Part shown: positions 8,801 through 18,135 of the stretch, one piece after another
How positions within the stretch are numbered: position 1 is the stretch's first letter
Layout: each line of letters starts with the position of its first letter
Source: Phycisphaerales bacterium UBA2396
GTDB taxonomy: Bacteria > Planctomycetota > Phycisphaerae > Phycisphaerales > UBA1924
DNA: 21,599 nucleotides
Assembly: GCA_002343325.1 (NCBI GenBank)
Contig: DDSG01000055.1
Location: forward strand, 1-21,599
Direction of reading: 5' to 3'
Made by a program: the position numbers and the translations under genes
The notes under the pieces: generated by a model
What the model was told of the DNA's origin: nothing
Databases searched by the model: none
The model's input: the letters and a program-made list of their open reading frames with translations, nothing else

Positions 8801-10329
8801 GGACGGATGCCCAGGCGGCATGGGACAAACAGGTCGGAGTGGTACCCGCCCTGGAAGCGCAGCTCAAGCAGGCCAAGGCGACGCTCGACACCGCGTCGCA
8901 AACCGCGCGGGATGAGGAAGCCCGTTGGAGCGCGGCGGTCGAAGACTTCAACAACGCAGATGCCGACCTGATTGTGAAGCAGAGGACACTCGAGCAGGAT
9001 GAGGAGCAGTTCCGACGGTTGGGCATCGACGATGCGAGTAACGGTGCCCTTGAGGCCTGCGAGTCTGAATGGCGCGTCGCGGTCGCAGACCAGAAAGTGC
9101 TTGACACGGAGGAACGCGGCAAAGGGGAGGAACTCGCGAGACTCGGCGCTCAGATCGAAGAGGTTGGCAGACGCCGCAAGGAAAGGGCATCGGCTCGGGA
9201 TGAGGCTTCCGGGATGTGGAAGCCGGCGCAAGATCGGTGGGACCAACTCCAGCGGTCGGCCGAGGAGCATGGAGTGTTGGCAGCAGCGTTGACGCCTCGG
9301 TTCATCGAGGCCATGACCGGCAAAGGCAGCCCAAATCTGCAAACGAAGGGGCGCGAGGCCGCCACGTCGCTGAAGGAGCGGTTGCAGCATGCCAAGGACA
9401 GCCGACAGGTTCTGGAGGCCATAAACGAGCTGCTGGGCCCGCAAGACCGGTCCGGCGATGACTATCTGAACGCATGGCTGAAGGTGCGGGACTGGCTGCG
9501 CCGTCGCATACCTGCCCAGATCGCAGAGGTCGATGAGCCACTGGAAGCGCTCAGCCGCCTGCGCGACAATCTCAAGGGCCTGGAGATGCGTCTGGCCAAA
9601 CAGGAGGGGGACCTTCGCGGTGAGTCGGAGGATGTGGCGAAGAACATCGAGATCCACGTCCACCGCGCCCAGCGCCAGGTGAACCGGCTCAGCGAAGACC
9701 TCAGGAGCATTCGGTTTGGCAGCATTCACGGGATTCGGCTTCGCCTGGAACGGGTTCCGCACATGGACAAAGTGCTCCATGCGCTGCGGGATGGCGAAGC
9801 CCAAAGCCTGCTGTTCAAGGCGGATATGACCATCGAAGAGGCGCTAGACGAGCTCTTCCGTCGGTTTGCGGGACGCACCACCGGCCAGCGTCTGCTGGAC
9901 TACCGGGAGTATGTGTCGCCCAAGGTGATGGTGCTCCGACAGGCCGCGACGGAATGGGAGGAGGCCAATCCGATGCGGATGTCCACAGGCGAAGCGATCG
10001 GCGTCGGCGCGGCGCTGATGATGGTGGTCCTGACAGCGTGGGAACGGGACGCCAACCTGCTTCGTCCTCGCCGGTCGCAAGGCACGCTGCGGCTCCTGTT
10101 CCTCGACGAGGCCAATCGTCTATCGCAGGACAACCTCGGGGTGTTGTTTGACCTGTGCCAGAACCTCGACCTGCAGCTCATGATTGCCTCGCCGGAGGTC
10201 GCCAAGTCGGAGGGCAACACCACCTACCGGCTGGTGCGCCGTATCAACGACATCGGGCAAGAGGAGGTCATCGTGACCGGTCGTCGAGTCGTATCCAAGG
10301 AGCTCGGCGATAATGTGGGATCTTCCTGA
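5893..10329 (+). CDS. jetC: Wadjet SMC-like ATPase JetC (MukB/MksB-like)
   Basis: The product has 1478 residues, starting with an ATGA overlap with jetB. It is the DNA-loop-extruding motor. Walker A is GTNGAGKT at residues 33-40, close to the N-terminus as in MukB. The signature motif is MSTGEA (S1364, T1365, G1366, E1367). Walker B is LRLLFLDEANRL with D1405/E1406. Between the heads are long Ala/Glu/Arg-rich coiled coils (about 230-650 and 770-1300). A globular hinge-like segment at ~660-765 contains FEELSADDAALYEALLGPL and VWLVDANSPVPVDD. The length is near that of E. coli MukB (1486), and I believe it is longer than many JetC proteins. The frame is intact, with no stop or frameshift over 4.4 kb, so the system is probably active. 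Confidence 0.93.
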   Translation: MTRTRASTLVLVNWKGVFYERYQLDKHVTALEGTNGAGKTTVLIGCYVVLLPDMTRLRFANVGETGSTGGDKGLWGRLGEPGRPSYSVLELRLPDGSRLVAGVQLQRKNEPTVELNPFMITGLSDAAKLQDVLLVRGATDAVPEMNEIRESVARCAAHLEVFGTTKEYFARLFDLGVTPLRMATDEDRTKLNEMLRTSMTGGISRALTSELRDFLLKEETGLADTLKRMKANLDACRRTRIEVEDSRRLEEEISGIYEAGQEMFAAVVHALRERAEELHNKLAEAERGLQEVMAEHEQLNLRIESGKARQEELRGLLGQATQRVEETQAALARLRQARALLAVIGEHASQRDAAKADRDALLAARDQIDENRARANRARDAAQESHTKAAQGLANTQSGLEELARRAAAHRMAVQHLADARRLLPEHTIDTADLSTAMKAALASHQAIQARWLQAGRALTNAEAHRREFEDVIAALTRVVKEVVVPAASFNRARDALQNLRDLDASAKLQTTLTADIPRARQSAQRQEKARGLAQTLGTSANPIRSSQDVNAALAEAESALEGAVERRRHAVNQVDALQHALDKGQELVRELDRTLAAWRGANGRALPLEQRWNVSLRTRDALNGFRATLSAAIGEQRVKIAAAEAGERALHMQITQLEHSGGTFSPELLKARDTVEGELFAGRFEELSADDAALYEALLGPLAHAIAVDDVQAAAAALAKSNERPASVWLVDANSPVPVDDRGRPPGDVLSGDVLVRDMAGARLTRLPAQPTLGRRARERQIAELRRQEAEVKQDVESLHAALRESQAVLAIADDLLAEADLLQAGDPSARLEDARHQQAQAKELQSKHRASVDAAQREINILSPRHKALRDLIQIAWSLDEPDQAAKLEQLLESLACAKAAAAEIQRVARDRVVLEQRLDTLRTVPLLDADIESLRREQRDLERRLDETQLAIRSIEHLQEHRAALDWTDAQAAWDKQVGVVPALEAQLKQAKATLDTASQTARDEEARWSAAVEDFNNADADLIVKQRTLEQDEEQFRRLGIDDASNGALEACESEWRVAVADQKVLDTEERGKGEELARLGAQIEEVGRRRKERASARDEASGMWKPAQDRWDQLQRSAEEHGVLAAALTPRFIEAMTGKGSPNLQTKGREAATSLKERLQHAKDSRQVLEAINELLGPQDRSGDDYLNAWLKVRDWLRRRIPAQIAEVDEPLEALSRLRDNLKGLEMRLAKQEGDLRGESEDVAKNIEIHVHRAQRQVNRLSEDLRSIRFGSIHGIRLRLERVPHMDKVLHALRDGEAQSLLFKADMTIEEALDELFRRFAGRTTGQRLLDYREYVSPKVMVLRQAATEWEEANPMRMSTGEAIGVGAALMMVVLTAWERDANLLRPRRSQGTLRLLFLDEANRLSQDNLGVLFDLCQNLDLQLMIASPEVAKSEGNTTYRLVRRINDIGQEEVIVTGRRVVSKELGDNVGSS

Positions 10330-11284
10330 GCATCGTCTAGCGCTGATGGAGTTGATAGCCACGGGGCGTCTGCGATGTCGGAAGACCCAGCAGCAGGCAT
10401 GGAAGCACCTCGCGGAGCTGCCGTGGACACACCGCACGGGCCGTCGCGATGAGCTGTCTGTCGTGGAGACACGGCGCCATGAGCTGGAGCGACTGCTCAC
10501 GCAGATATGGCCGGAGTGGCCGGCGGTGCATGCAGAGCTCACTGGCGCTGGACTTCCAGTCAGCATGCTGGGCTGGAAGCGCCTGCAGGACATCGAGAGG
10601 GCGCGGACTGCCACGGGCCTTCCCTCTCGCCTCAACCGCCGAACTGCGACTGCCTTGGTCGGGCCGCACTCTAAGGCCGGCCTCTCCGCGCCTCGGCGAG
10701 AAGCACTCGCCAACCTCAACATCATGCACGACGGCACGCTGCGTCTTCGAACCCCCGACGGCCTGCGATTGGGCGTTGGCGATCGGGAGCTGGACTGCGC
10801 GACCATCACACGGGTCATGGGCGAGGTCATCCTTACCGAGCGAGCCCTTGCCGATGGGACGGTGCTGACGGGCCAGTCGCCGCGGGCCATTCTGCTCGTG
10901 GAGAACCTGGGGGCCTATCTGGATCTCCCCGCCCCGCCTGGGTGGTTACTGGCTCACGTGCCTGGCTGGGATACTCGCACGGTTCGCCTGTTGCTGCAAC
11001 AAGTCCGGGATGTGCCCGTGGCCCATTTCGGCGACCTGGACCCCAATGGCGTGCGGATCATGCGGCATCTTCGCGAGGTGCGGCCTGACCTGCGCTGGGT
11101 GGTTCCCGAGTTTTGGAGCGAGTACGTGCCGAAGGTCGGGTTGCGAGCAGAGTGGCCCCGGGATCTTGATCTGGGCGACGTCCCTCCGCTGGTGAGGCGG
11201 TTGGCCTCTTCCGGCATGTGGTTGGAACAGGAAGCGATTGTTCTAGACCCACGGCTGCCTCGCGAGTTCGCGGCTCCGGCATAA
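10313..11284 (+). CDS. jetD: Wadjet nuclease subunit JetD (MksG-like, Toprim)
   Basis: The product has 323 residues and its start overlaps the end of jetC by 17 nt. JetD is the topoisomerase VI-like Toprim subunit that cleaves DNA once JetABC has reeled in a small circle. Toprim signature residues are present: E197 in ILLVENLGAYLDL and D241/D243 in HFGDLDPNG. The N-terminal ~150 residues form a helical and winged-helix arm (RHELERLLTQIWPEW, MLGWKRLQDIERA) that in relatives binds DNA or the SMC core. The domain plan matches the DUF3322/DUF2220-type JetD, though I do not assign a Wadjet subtype from sequence alone. All key acidic residues are retained. No terminator follows immediately; the nearest hairpins are ~400 nt downstream. 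Confidence 0.9.
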   Translation: MWDLPEHRLALMELIATGRLRCRKTQQQAWKHLAELPWTHRTGRRDELSVVETRRHELERLLTQIWPEWPAVHAELTGAGLPVSMLGWKRLQDIERARTATGLPSRLNRRTATALVGPHSKAGLSAPRREALANLNIMHDGTLRLRTPDGLRLGVGDRELDCATITRVMGEVILTERALADGTVLTGQSPRAILLVENLGAYLDLPAPPGWLLAHVPGWDTRTVRLLLQQVRDVPVAHFGDLDPNGVRIMRHLREVRPDLRWVVPEFWSEYVPKVGLRAEWPRDLDLGDVPPLVRRLASSGMWLEQEAIVLDPRLPREFAAPA

Positions 11285-11691
11285 CGGCCCGGGACTATTC
11301 CCGATCCGGCCGCGCAGCGTTGGCACACCGGCCTTCCAGACGCCCAAACGTGGCGCGATTCGTAATCGTTTTGGTGCCAGCATGGGCTTTCATAACGGAT
11401 TTGGCGTCGCCGTACACGCTTTGAGGAGTCCGCATTGCACCAGCAAAGGCGACGATCCCGCGGGCTGGCTGCTCCACACTTCTGCTCAGACACCCGAGCG
11501 GGCGGCCTAACCTGCCCATCGGGGGCCGCGGCCGCGCGAACGTGCGACTTCGAGACTGCGTCGCCCTGTCTCTGACCCCCCCAACCGATCCGAACGTACT
11601 CCGAAACCCCGCCGGTGCCAAGCATCTACCTGCACAGTCTCTGGGGCTCTGAAAGCCAAGTCGTCAGACCACCCCCCGCCCTCTATTGCCA

Positions 11692-11716
11692 GGGTCGGCC
11701 AGAAACTGGCCGACCC
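11692..11716. repeat. Perfect 11-bp hairpin with 3-nt loop
   Basis: GGGTCGGCCAG (11692-11702), AAA, CTGGCCGACCC (11706-11716) form a perfect stem. There is no T-tract on either side, so it is not a canonical intrinsic terminator. It lies 13 nt before a second hairpin. Together they may end convergent transcription, block 3'-exonucleases, or mark an old insertion boundary. These roles are inference. Confidence 0.7.
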
Positions 11717-11729
11717 ACCCGTTAGAAGT

Positions 11730-11759
11730 AAACGCCCCGACCGCAAGGCCGGGGCGTTT
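11730..11759. terminator. Bidirectional terminator-like hairpin with GCAA tetraloop
   Basis: AAACGCCCCG (11730-11739) pairs perfectly with CGGGGCGTTT (11750-11759). Inside, CC-GCAA-GG adds a short GNRA-capped helix across one A-C mismatch. The stem ends in AAA/TTT on the two strands, a form common for terminators serving convergent genes. JetD reads towards it from the left and the PLD gene from the right. The T-run is short, so efficiency is uncertain. Confidence 0.65.
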
Positions 11760-12023
11760 GCGTTTCCGGGCCGCGTTTTGCCGAGTCGTTCGACATGCCC
11801 GCCCGTCGAGAAGTCTCGCCATCTGAGGCGGTGAGACCGGAGGGTCGCGGCCGCAAGCTCCGCGGGACGCGCCGAAACCCGAAAAGTCTCAGAGTCTCTG
11901 CGTCTCACCCGGCACGCCGTTATACCTCCCGCCCCCCGGCTGGCGAGCAGGCAACACGGCACACGGTCGGCGGAGAGCATGGCATTGACGAGCGCAGTTC
12001 GGCCGGGGTTGGTGGGCGCATCG

Positions 12024-13025
12024 CTACCGCCCCCTCCGCCCGGATCGGACCAGCTTCCCATTAGCGGTCCAAAACCCGAGGATCACGTCAGCGGCATCGT
12101 CATCGACAATCGGCCCGCCACGAGGACGGCTCACCGCGAGTCTCGGCACGGCGGACGCCACGCGCCGTTGGAATCGTGACCAGGGCATCTCCTCGGATGA
12201 CGAGAGCGACTCGAGGAGCACCCGGTGATAGACCTTGCCTCGCGCCGATTTCACTGTGTCGAACCCGAGCACCTGCTGCGGGGGCTCGACATATGCGGGT
12301 TGACCATTCTCGATCGTGCGACACAGCAACCAGTCGCCGGGCTGAATGCTCTTCCAAAAAGCAGGTGGCTTGCCGAAGCGGACCCAGTTCAACTCTGTCT
12401 CGGATTTCAACCGCAAGCGCTTCCTGGCCTGCTCGTCCGCTTTCTCCAGTATGCGCTCTTCAGCATCTGACAGTTCGAGTGGCACGACGCGGCCTACAAA
12501 CCACAACTTGGCGCGCAAGTCGGGTGTCCCACCACGCTTGGCGGGGGATCGCCCAGCGTTGAAAACCGGTGGCCGGTACTCCTTTATGCACTGCGCGAGG
12601 TACTTCGGCCTCACGGGCTCAGTGCACATCTTCGCAAATGCGGCGAGAGCTTGCCGCACAGCGGCTGGGCTAGTCGTGAGAAGCCCCGCTTCATCCAGGC
12701 GTTCATACGCGTTCCGTGAGATGTTCGCGGAGCCTGCGAGCACCGCGTTGCCCATGACGAAGAACTTGGCGTGTAGGGACTCCCTCGTCCAGACGCGGAC
12801 GCCGCGCCGAATCAGCTTCCGGATCTCCTTCGGGTCGGTCGCACCGTGACGGACGGTCGGAAGGCTCATGTCGACAATCAGCTCATCGTCTGCCTTCAAC
12901 GGCAACAGCTTGGCACCACCGGTCCCGATGTAGGCGACGGCGGCTCGGACGCGCGCAGGAGCTCGGACGCGGGCCTGGAGCTCGCTCCACAACGCTTCAC
13001 GGAAGACAAAGCGAGTCAAGGTCAT
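12024..13025 (-). CDS. Phospholipase D-family (HKD) nuclease-like protein
   Basis: The product has 333 residues from the ATG at 13025. A GTG at 13064 would add 13 unremarkable residues, so the ATG is preferred. Residues 83-101 carry a single HKD-type motif: H85-x-K87, then G98-S99-A-N101 in SLHAKFFVMGNAVLAGSAN. The usual aspartate five residues after the lysine is G92, as in several PLD-like restriction and defence proteins. With one motif per chain, the active site would need a dimer. The C-terminal half has WKSIQPGDWLLCRTIENGQ, a PUA/EVE-like beta segment that could read nucleic-acid modification; that part is a guess. The first ~60 residues (AVAYIGTGGAKLLPLKADD) fit the PLD N-terminal fold. 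The gene stands alone, converges on jetD, and is probably a defence-island nuclease. Confidence 0.75.
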   Translation of the reverse strand: MTLTRFVFREALWSELQARVRAPARVRAAVAYIGTGGAKLLPLKADDELIVDMSLPTVRHGATDPKEIRKLIRRGVRVWTRESLHAKFFVMGNAVLAGSANISRNAYERLDEAGLLTTSPAAVRQALAAFAKMCTEPVRPKYLAQCIKEYRPPVFNAGRSPAKRGGTPDLRAKLWFVGRVVPLELSDAEERILEKADEQARKRLRLKSETELNWVRFGKPPAFWKSIQPGDWLLCRTIENGQPAYVEPPQQVLGFDTVKSARGKVYHRVLLESLSSSEEMPWSRFQRRVASAVPRLAVSRPRGGPIVDDDAADVILGFWTANGKLVRSGRRGR

Positions 13026-13398
13026 GGTGTCACTCGTACCAGATTGCGCCTGCTGGAACCGCACAGTCTACCGCCGACATCCGAGGGCCGTGCTCGAGCA
13101 ATTTGCGTGCAGGTCGAGGATCGCGGGCATTGGGAACCAATGTCGGTGCCTCGCGTCACGGGCAGCGACGGGCTGGAGCTCGCCGCGTGGACTCATCCCG
13201 CAACCCGGAGACGATGACGCCAGCGGAACGTGACGCTCAGGTGGTACTGCGCCGCCGCACACTTCGAAACCGATCGTCACTCGTATGCCCAGCGCGGACA
13301 GCCCGACTCTCGGCGGCGTAGGTAGCCGGGTGAGAAGACACCGCTTGCCTTCTCGCCCTCATGCTGCCTCACTCGTCCGACGTAGACGGAGCGCCGCG
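13026..13398. other. Divergent intergenic region of 373 bases
   Basis: This region lies between the PLD gene (leftward) and the recombinase (rightward). It should contain both promoters, but I cannot assign -35/-10 boxes. It holds a small palindrome, CATTGG-GAA-CCAATG, at 13128-13142. Its last 100 bases carry the structured leader listed at 13294-13358. An in-frame extension of the recombinase to 13285 is Arg-rich and runs through that leader, so it is not taken as coding. Confidence 0.55.
13294..13358 (+). ncRNA. Structured leader element, copy 1
   Basis: GCGGACAGC (13294-13302), exactly 12 nt, then GGCGTAGGTAGCCGGG (13315-13330) recur identically, with the same spacing, at 19882-19918. Possible folds are CCGA-CTC-TCGG in the spacer, GGC-loop-GCC around GUAGGUA, and a perfect 10-bp helix GGGTGAGAAG (13328-13337) with CTTCTCGCCC (13349-13358), including one G-U pair. 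The third stem differs in sequence from copy 2 while a stem is kept, which suggests RNA-level selection. Both copies lie just upstream of a gene on the same strand. I know no family for it. Confidence 0.5.
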
Positions 13399-15683
<2,285 letters not shown>

Positions 15684-15687
<4 letters not shown>

Positions 15688-15710
15688 CGTGCGGTGTGTA
15701 GTAAACACTG
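15684..15710 (+). promoter_or_regulatory. Operator/promoter of the XRE-ImmA pair
   Basis: TTGACG (15684-15689, overlapping the preceding stop codon) is followed after 3 nt by the imperfect palindrome GGTGTGTAGTAAACACT (15693-15709). The same layout recurs at 16903-16928 in a perfect palindromic form. The likely ligand is the XRE protein encoded 45 nt downstream, which would make it autoregulated. TTGACG may be a -35 box; I cannot find a convincing -10. Confidence 0.65.
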
Positions 15711-15753
15711 GACAGCAGCACTGGGCGTCGATACGCTCGCGGAGTTGGAAACC

Positions 15754-16119
15754 ATGTCGTCCAAGAAGAAGCACTTCGGGGAGCTGATCCGCGAGAAGCG
15801 GACGGAGAAGAAGCTCACGCTGCGCAAGTTCGCCGATCGGGTTGGCCTGAGCCCGACCTACGTGTCGCAGATCGAGCAGGGAAACTTCGTGCCGCCGCCC
15901 GTGGACCGAATCCGCAAGATGGCGGAGATCCTCGAGACCGACGCGGATGAGCTGATCGTCGCCGCCGGCCGGATGGCGGAGGACGTCGCGGGGCTGATCG
16001 AGAAGCGGCCAATCGAAATGGCGTCCTTCCTGCGTCACGCCAAGGGCCTTACGCCGCAACAAATCGAACAACTGACCAAAATGGCCGAGGACATGAGCAA
16101 GAAACCCAAGAAGGACTGA
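15754..16119 (+). CDS. XRE-family helix-turn-helix regulator
   Basis: The product has 121 residues. Residues ~8-65 are a classic Cro/C1 HTH: FGELIREKRTEKKLTLRKFA, DRVGLSPTYVSQIEQGN, then MAEILETDADELI. The remainder is a helical tail (LTPQQIEQLTKMAEDM) that probably mediates dimerisation or recognition by the protease encoded next. The ATG at 15754 has GGAG at 15741-15744. A GTG at 15694 lies inside the operator palindrome and was rejected. The metalloprotease gene starts 6 nt after its stop. In known XRE/ImmA-IrrE pairs the protease cleaves the repressor when stress or DNA damage is sensed, releasing the regulated genes. Here the matching operators predict it controls itself and the pair starting at 16966. 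Confidence 0.88.
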   Translation: MSSKKKHFGELIREKRTEKKLTLRKFADRVGLSPTYVSQIEQGNFVPPPVDRIRKMAEILETDADELIVAAGRMAEDVAGLIEKRPIEMASFLRHAKGLTPQQIEQLTKMAEDMSKKPKKD

Positions 16120-16125
16120 ATCCGC

Positions 16126-16884
16126 ATGGGGTCCAAGACCACGACCACCCGACCGAACGAACCAAAGTTCCTGCCCGACAAACACATTGAGGAGCACGCC
16201 GATGCGCTCCTCGGGCAGTTCGCCCAGCACAGCGGGGAGTCGCTCGCGCCCGGGATTCCGGTCGACGACATCGCGGAGGTCGTCCTCGGTCTCACGGTCG
16301 AGATGATGGACCTGCAGGCTCTGTTCGGCGACCCCGACGTCAACGGCGCGATCTGGATTCCCCAGAAGAAGATCGGGATCGACCAGAGCCTTGATACCCA
16401 GGCGAATAAGCGGAAAGAGGGGCGGTACCACTACACGCTCGCCCATGAAATCGGGCACTGGTGGCTGCACCGCCATCTCTACACGCCGGACACAGCGCAG
16501 GGCTTGCTGCATGCCGGCGCCTCGGCGGCACAGCCGACGTATGTATGCCGAGATGGGTCAAAGGCACCGGTCGAGATCCAGGCAAACAAGTTTGCGGCGT
16601 ACCTGCTGATGCCCGCCAAGCTCGTCTTCACGTCCTGGCGCGAGATCCACGGGCTCGACGCGGTCACTCTCGATTCTCTGCGCCCGAGGCAGCAGAAGAT
16701 CATCGCCGCGGAGGTGCTCCACCGGGGCGGGTTGGCGATGGATCAACGGTCCATTGACAACGCCATGCTCGAGCATGTTGCCCGCCCCGTGGCGGAGGAA
16801 TTCAAGGTGTCGGCGGAGGCGATGATGTACCGCCTGGAGGCCCTGGGGCTCTTGCTGCGCAAGGCTGAGCCCATGCTCTTCTGA
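16126..16884 (+). CDS. ImmA/IrrE-family zinc metalloprotease
   Basis: The product has 252 residues. The zinc-binding HExxH motif is H107-E108-I-G-H111 in LAHEIGHWWLHRHL. The third ligand, E150, lies in VEIQANKFAAYLLMP, the standard ImmA/IrrE arrangement. The N-terminal ~60 residues include IPVDDIAEVVLGLTVEMMDL, a typical lead-in. The C-terminal ~80 residues hold a helical segment with VAEEFKVSAEAMMYRLEALG, found in longer family members. Its role is inferred: cleavage of the XRE repressor encoded just upstream, 6 nt away in the same operon. The stop codon lies inside the loop of an intrinsic terminator, so this operon ends here and the next genes need their own promoter. All catalytic residues are present. 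Confidence 0.9.
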   Translation: MGSKTTTTRPNEPKFLPDKHIEEHADALLGQFAQHSGESLAPGIPVDDIAEVVLGLTVEMMDLQALFGDPDVNGAIWIPQKKIGIDQSLDTQANKRKEGRYHYTLAHEIGHWWLHRHLYTPDTAQGLLHAGASAAQPTYVCRDGSKAPVEIQANKFAAYLLMPAKLVFTSWREIHGLDAVTLDSLRPRQQKIIAAEVLHRGGLAMDQRSIDNAMLEHVARPVAEEFKVSAEAMMYRLEALGLLLRKAEPMLF

Positions 16885-16898
16885 GCGGGCTTTTTTTT
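16868..16898 (+). terminator. Intrinsic terminator of the XRE-ImmA operon
   Basis: AGCCC (16868-16872), a 2-nt bulge, GCTC (16875-16878), loop TTCT, GAGC (16883-16886) and GGGCT (16887-16891) form the hairpin. Eight Ts run from 16891 to 16898. The protease stop codon (16882-16884) is at the loop edge, so coding end and terminator overlap. Confidence 0.9.
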
Positions 16899-16902
16899 CT
16901 TC

Positions 16903-16929
16903 TTGTCGTTTAGTGTGTAATACACACTG
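16903..16929 (+). promoter_or_regulatory. Operator/promoter of the unknown gene pair
   Basis: TTGTCG (16903-16908), 3 nt, then the perfect 17-bp palindrome AGTGTGTAATACACACT (16912-16928). Spacing and sequence match the site before the XRE gene; the shared pattern is TTGnCGTnnnGTGTGTAnTAnACACTG. It lies between the terminator and the GGAG (16953-16956) of the next gene. I read it as the second binding site of the XRE regulator. Confidence 0.75.
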
Positions 16930-16965
16930 TCGATCCACTCTCTCAACCCGTCGGAGACGAATCCC

Positions 16966-18135
16966 ATGAGCAAGCCGTTTGATCCCCGTAAAATCCTCAA
17001 GCACATCCGCAACGACCTGTTGCGCCCCTTCTTCGACCTGCATGGCGGGCTCGAGGGCGTGGCGTGGAACGGGCTCGGCGACACCGACATGGGACCGGTG
17101 TTCGCCGCGTGGCAGAAGATGCCCGACGAGAAGCGGGAGGTCGTACAGGTCGTCCTCCAGGACATCAACGAACTCGCCGACGATCGGGGCGTCAAGGTGC
17201 TGGTGGAGGAGATCCAGCGGAGCGCCCCCGAGCGCCTCGCCGAATGCCATGCTCTCCCCGGCAAGGCCGACAGGGCCATGTGGACCTACCTCAACGCCCG
17301 CACCGCATTCAACTGGGCCGCCCACTTCGCCCGCGCCGACGCGCTGGCTTCTGGCCGTTACTGGATCAAACGCAACACGCTGCCGAAGCAGCCGATCGCC
17401 GTGACGGACGCGCACAAGGCGGCGCTTCAGCAAGCGCTGACCGGATTCTACTGGAGCACCCAGATGCGCGGCCGGTTCTGCGTGGTGGAGCACTACCAGC
17501 GCACGAACGGGAGCGACTATTTCTTCGCATACCTAGAGGACTACCCCGATGCGCCCGCCGTGTTCGAGAACGACGGCCAGGTCGTGCGCCGCGAGGAGCG
17601 CCGGGCGTTTGACAACGTCTTCGTCTTCAATCCCGACGATGGTTCGCTGGAGATGTTCGCGCCGGGGGGGAAGGCCGTGTACGAGCCGCTCCAGAAGGCG
17701 TTCTGCAAGGCTGTCATGGGCCTGGACGTTGGCCCGGCCGACCCGCTGCGTCCGGCGTACTCCCTGGACCATCTCCTCAAACCGGGCCGCGCGATGCCCA
17801 CCGACCCGGGTGACCGCATCGCCGAGGTGAAAATCACCCGCGCCCGGCTGCAGGTGGTGGATCGCCCGGCGGAGTATGTCGAGCTGGGCATCGATCGTCG
17901 CGGGGGCGGGGGCCTCGACCGGGCGATCCAGGAGTACCTGAACACGTCGCGGCTCCCGCTTGATCGCCTTCGTGTCAAGCAGATGTCGTTTCAGCTGGTG
18001 TTTGCCGGCAATGCGCGGGCGCGCAGCGTGAGCTTTAGCGTGAGCTGCCCGAACTCGTGCGATCTCAAGAGCCGCCCCGACGCGCAGCGCGCCATCGGCG
18101 AACGCTGCCTCCGCCTCTGGGAGGTGACCAAGTGA
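16966..18135 (+). CDS. Unknown protein, first gene of XRE-controlled pair
   Basis: The product has 389 residues; the ATG at 16966 has GGAG at 16953-16956. I do not recognise the family. The composition is that of a soluble cytoplasmic protein without signal peptide or membrane segments. The first ~110 residues are helical (FDPRKILKHIRNDLLRPFFD, then EKREVVQVVLQDINELADD). The middle (~165-250) looks beta-rich with many aromatics: FYWSTQMRGRFCVVEHYQR, YFFAYLEDYPDAPAVFENDG and DNVFVFNPDDGSLEMFAPGG. The C-terminal ~100 residues include AEVKITRARLQVVDRPAEYV and end with SFSVSCPNSCDLKS. No Walker, nuclease or protease motif is visible. It overlaps the next gene by 4 nt (GTGA), and its promoter region carries the XRE-type operator. 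It is therefore probably an effector or sensor released when the ImmA-like protease destroys the repressor (inference). Confidence 0.8.
   Translation: MSKPFDPRKILKHIRNDLLRPFFDLHGGLEGVAWNGLGDTDMGPVFAAWQKMPDEKREVVQVVLQDINELADDRGVKVLVEEIQRSAPERLAECHALPGKADRAMWTYLNARTAFNWAAHFARADALASGRYWIKRNTLPKQPIAVTDAHKAALQQALTGFYWSTQMRGRFCVVEHYQRTNGSDYFFAYLEDYPDAPAVFENDGQVVRREERRAFDNVFVFNPDDGSLEMFAPGGKAVYEPLQKAFCKAVMGLDVGPADPLRPAYSLDHLLKPGRAMPTDPGDRIAEVKITRARLQVVDRPAEYVELGIDRRGGGGLDRAIQEYLNTSRLPLDRLRVKQMSFQLVFAGNARARSVSFSVSCPNSCDLKSRPDAQRAIGERCLRLWEVTK

Larger units (their letters stand above)
11285..12023. other. Gap of 739 bases between convergent jetD and PLD genes
   Basis: No convincing coding frame is present. 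The open frames here are Arg/Pro/Ser-rich on both strands. A minus-strand frame ending at 11295 has a more protein-like tail (GDAKSVMKAHAGTKTITNRA), but there is no support for calling it. No tRNA-like TΨC/acceptor pattern is seen. The region does hold two strong hairpins (11692-11716 and 11730-11759, listed separately). It also has a short 8-nt periodic run, GTCTC at 11886, 11894 and 11902. Confidence 0.55.

Noticed and set aside
8722..9804. A 360-codon minus-strand frame with Leu/Pro-rich translation
   Set aside because: Lies entirely within jetC, whose coiled-coil reading is unambiguous.
13128..13142. Palindrome CATTGG-GAA-CCAATG as an operator
   Set aside because: Only one copy and six-base arms, with no regulator to connect it to; mentioned only in the intergenic note.
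15711..15745. Partial resemblance of the XRE 5' region (GGACAGC ... GGCGTCGATACGC) to the two-copy leader
   Set aside because: The spacing differs (7 versus 12 nt) and the GTAGGTAGCC core is not matched; probably chance.
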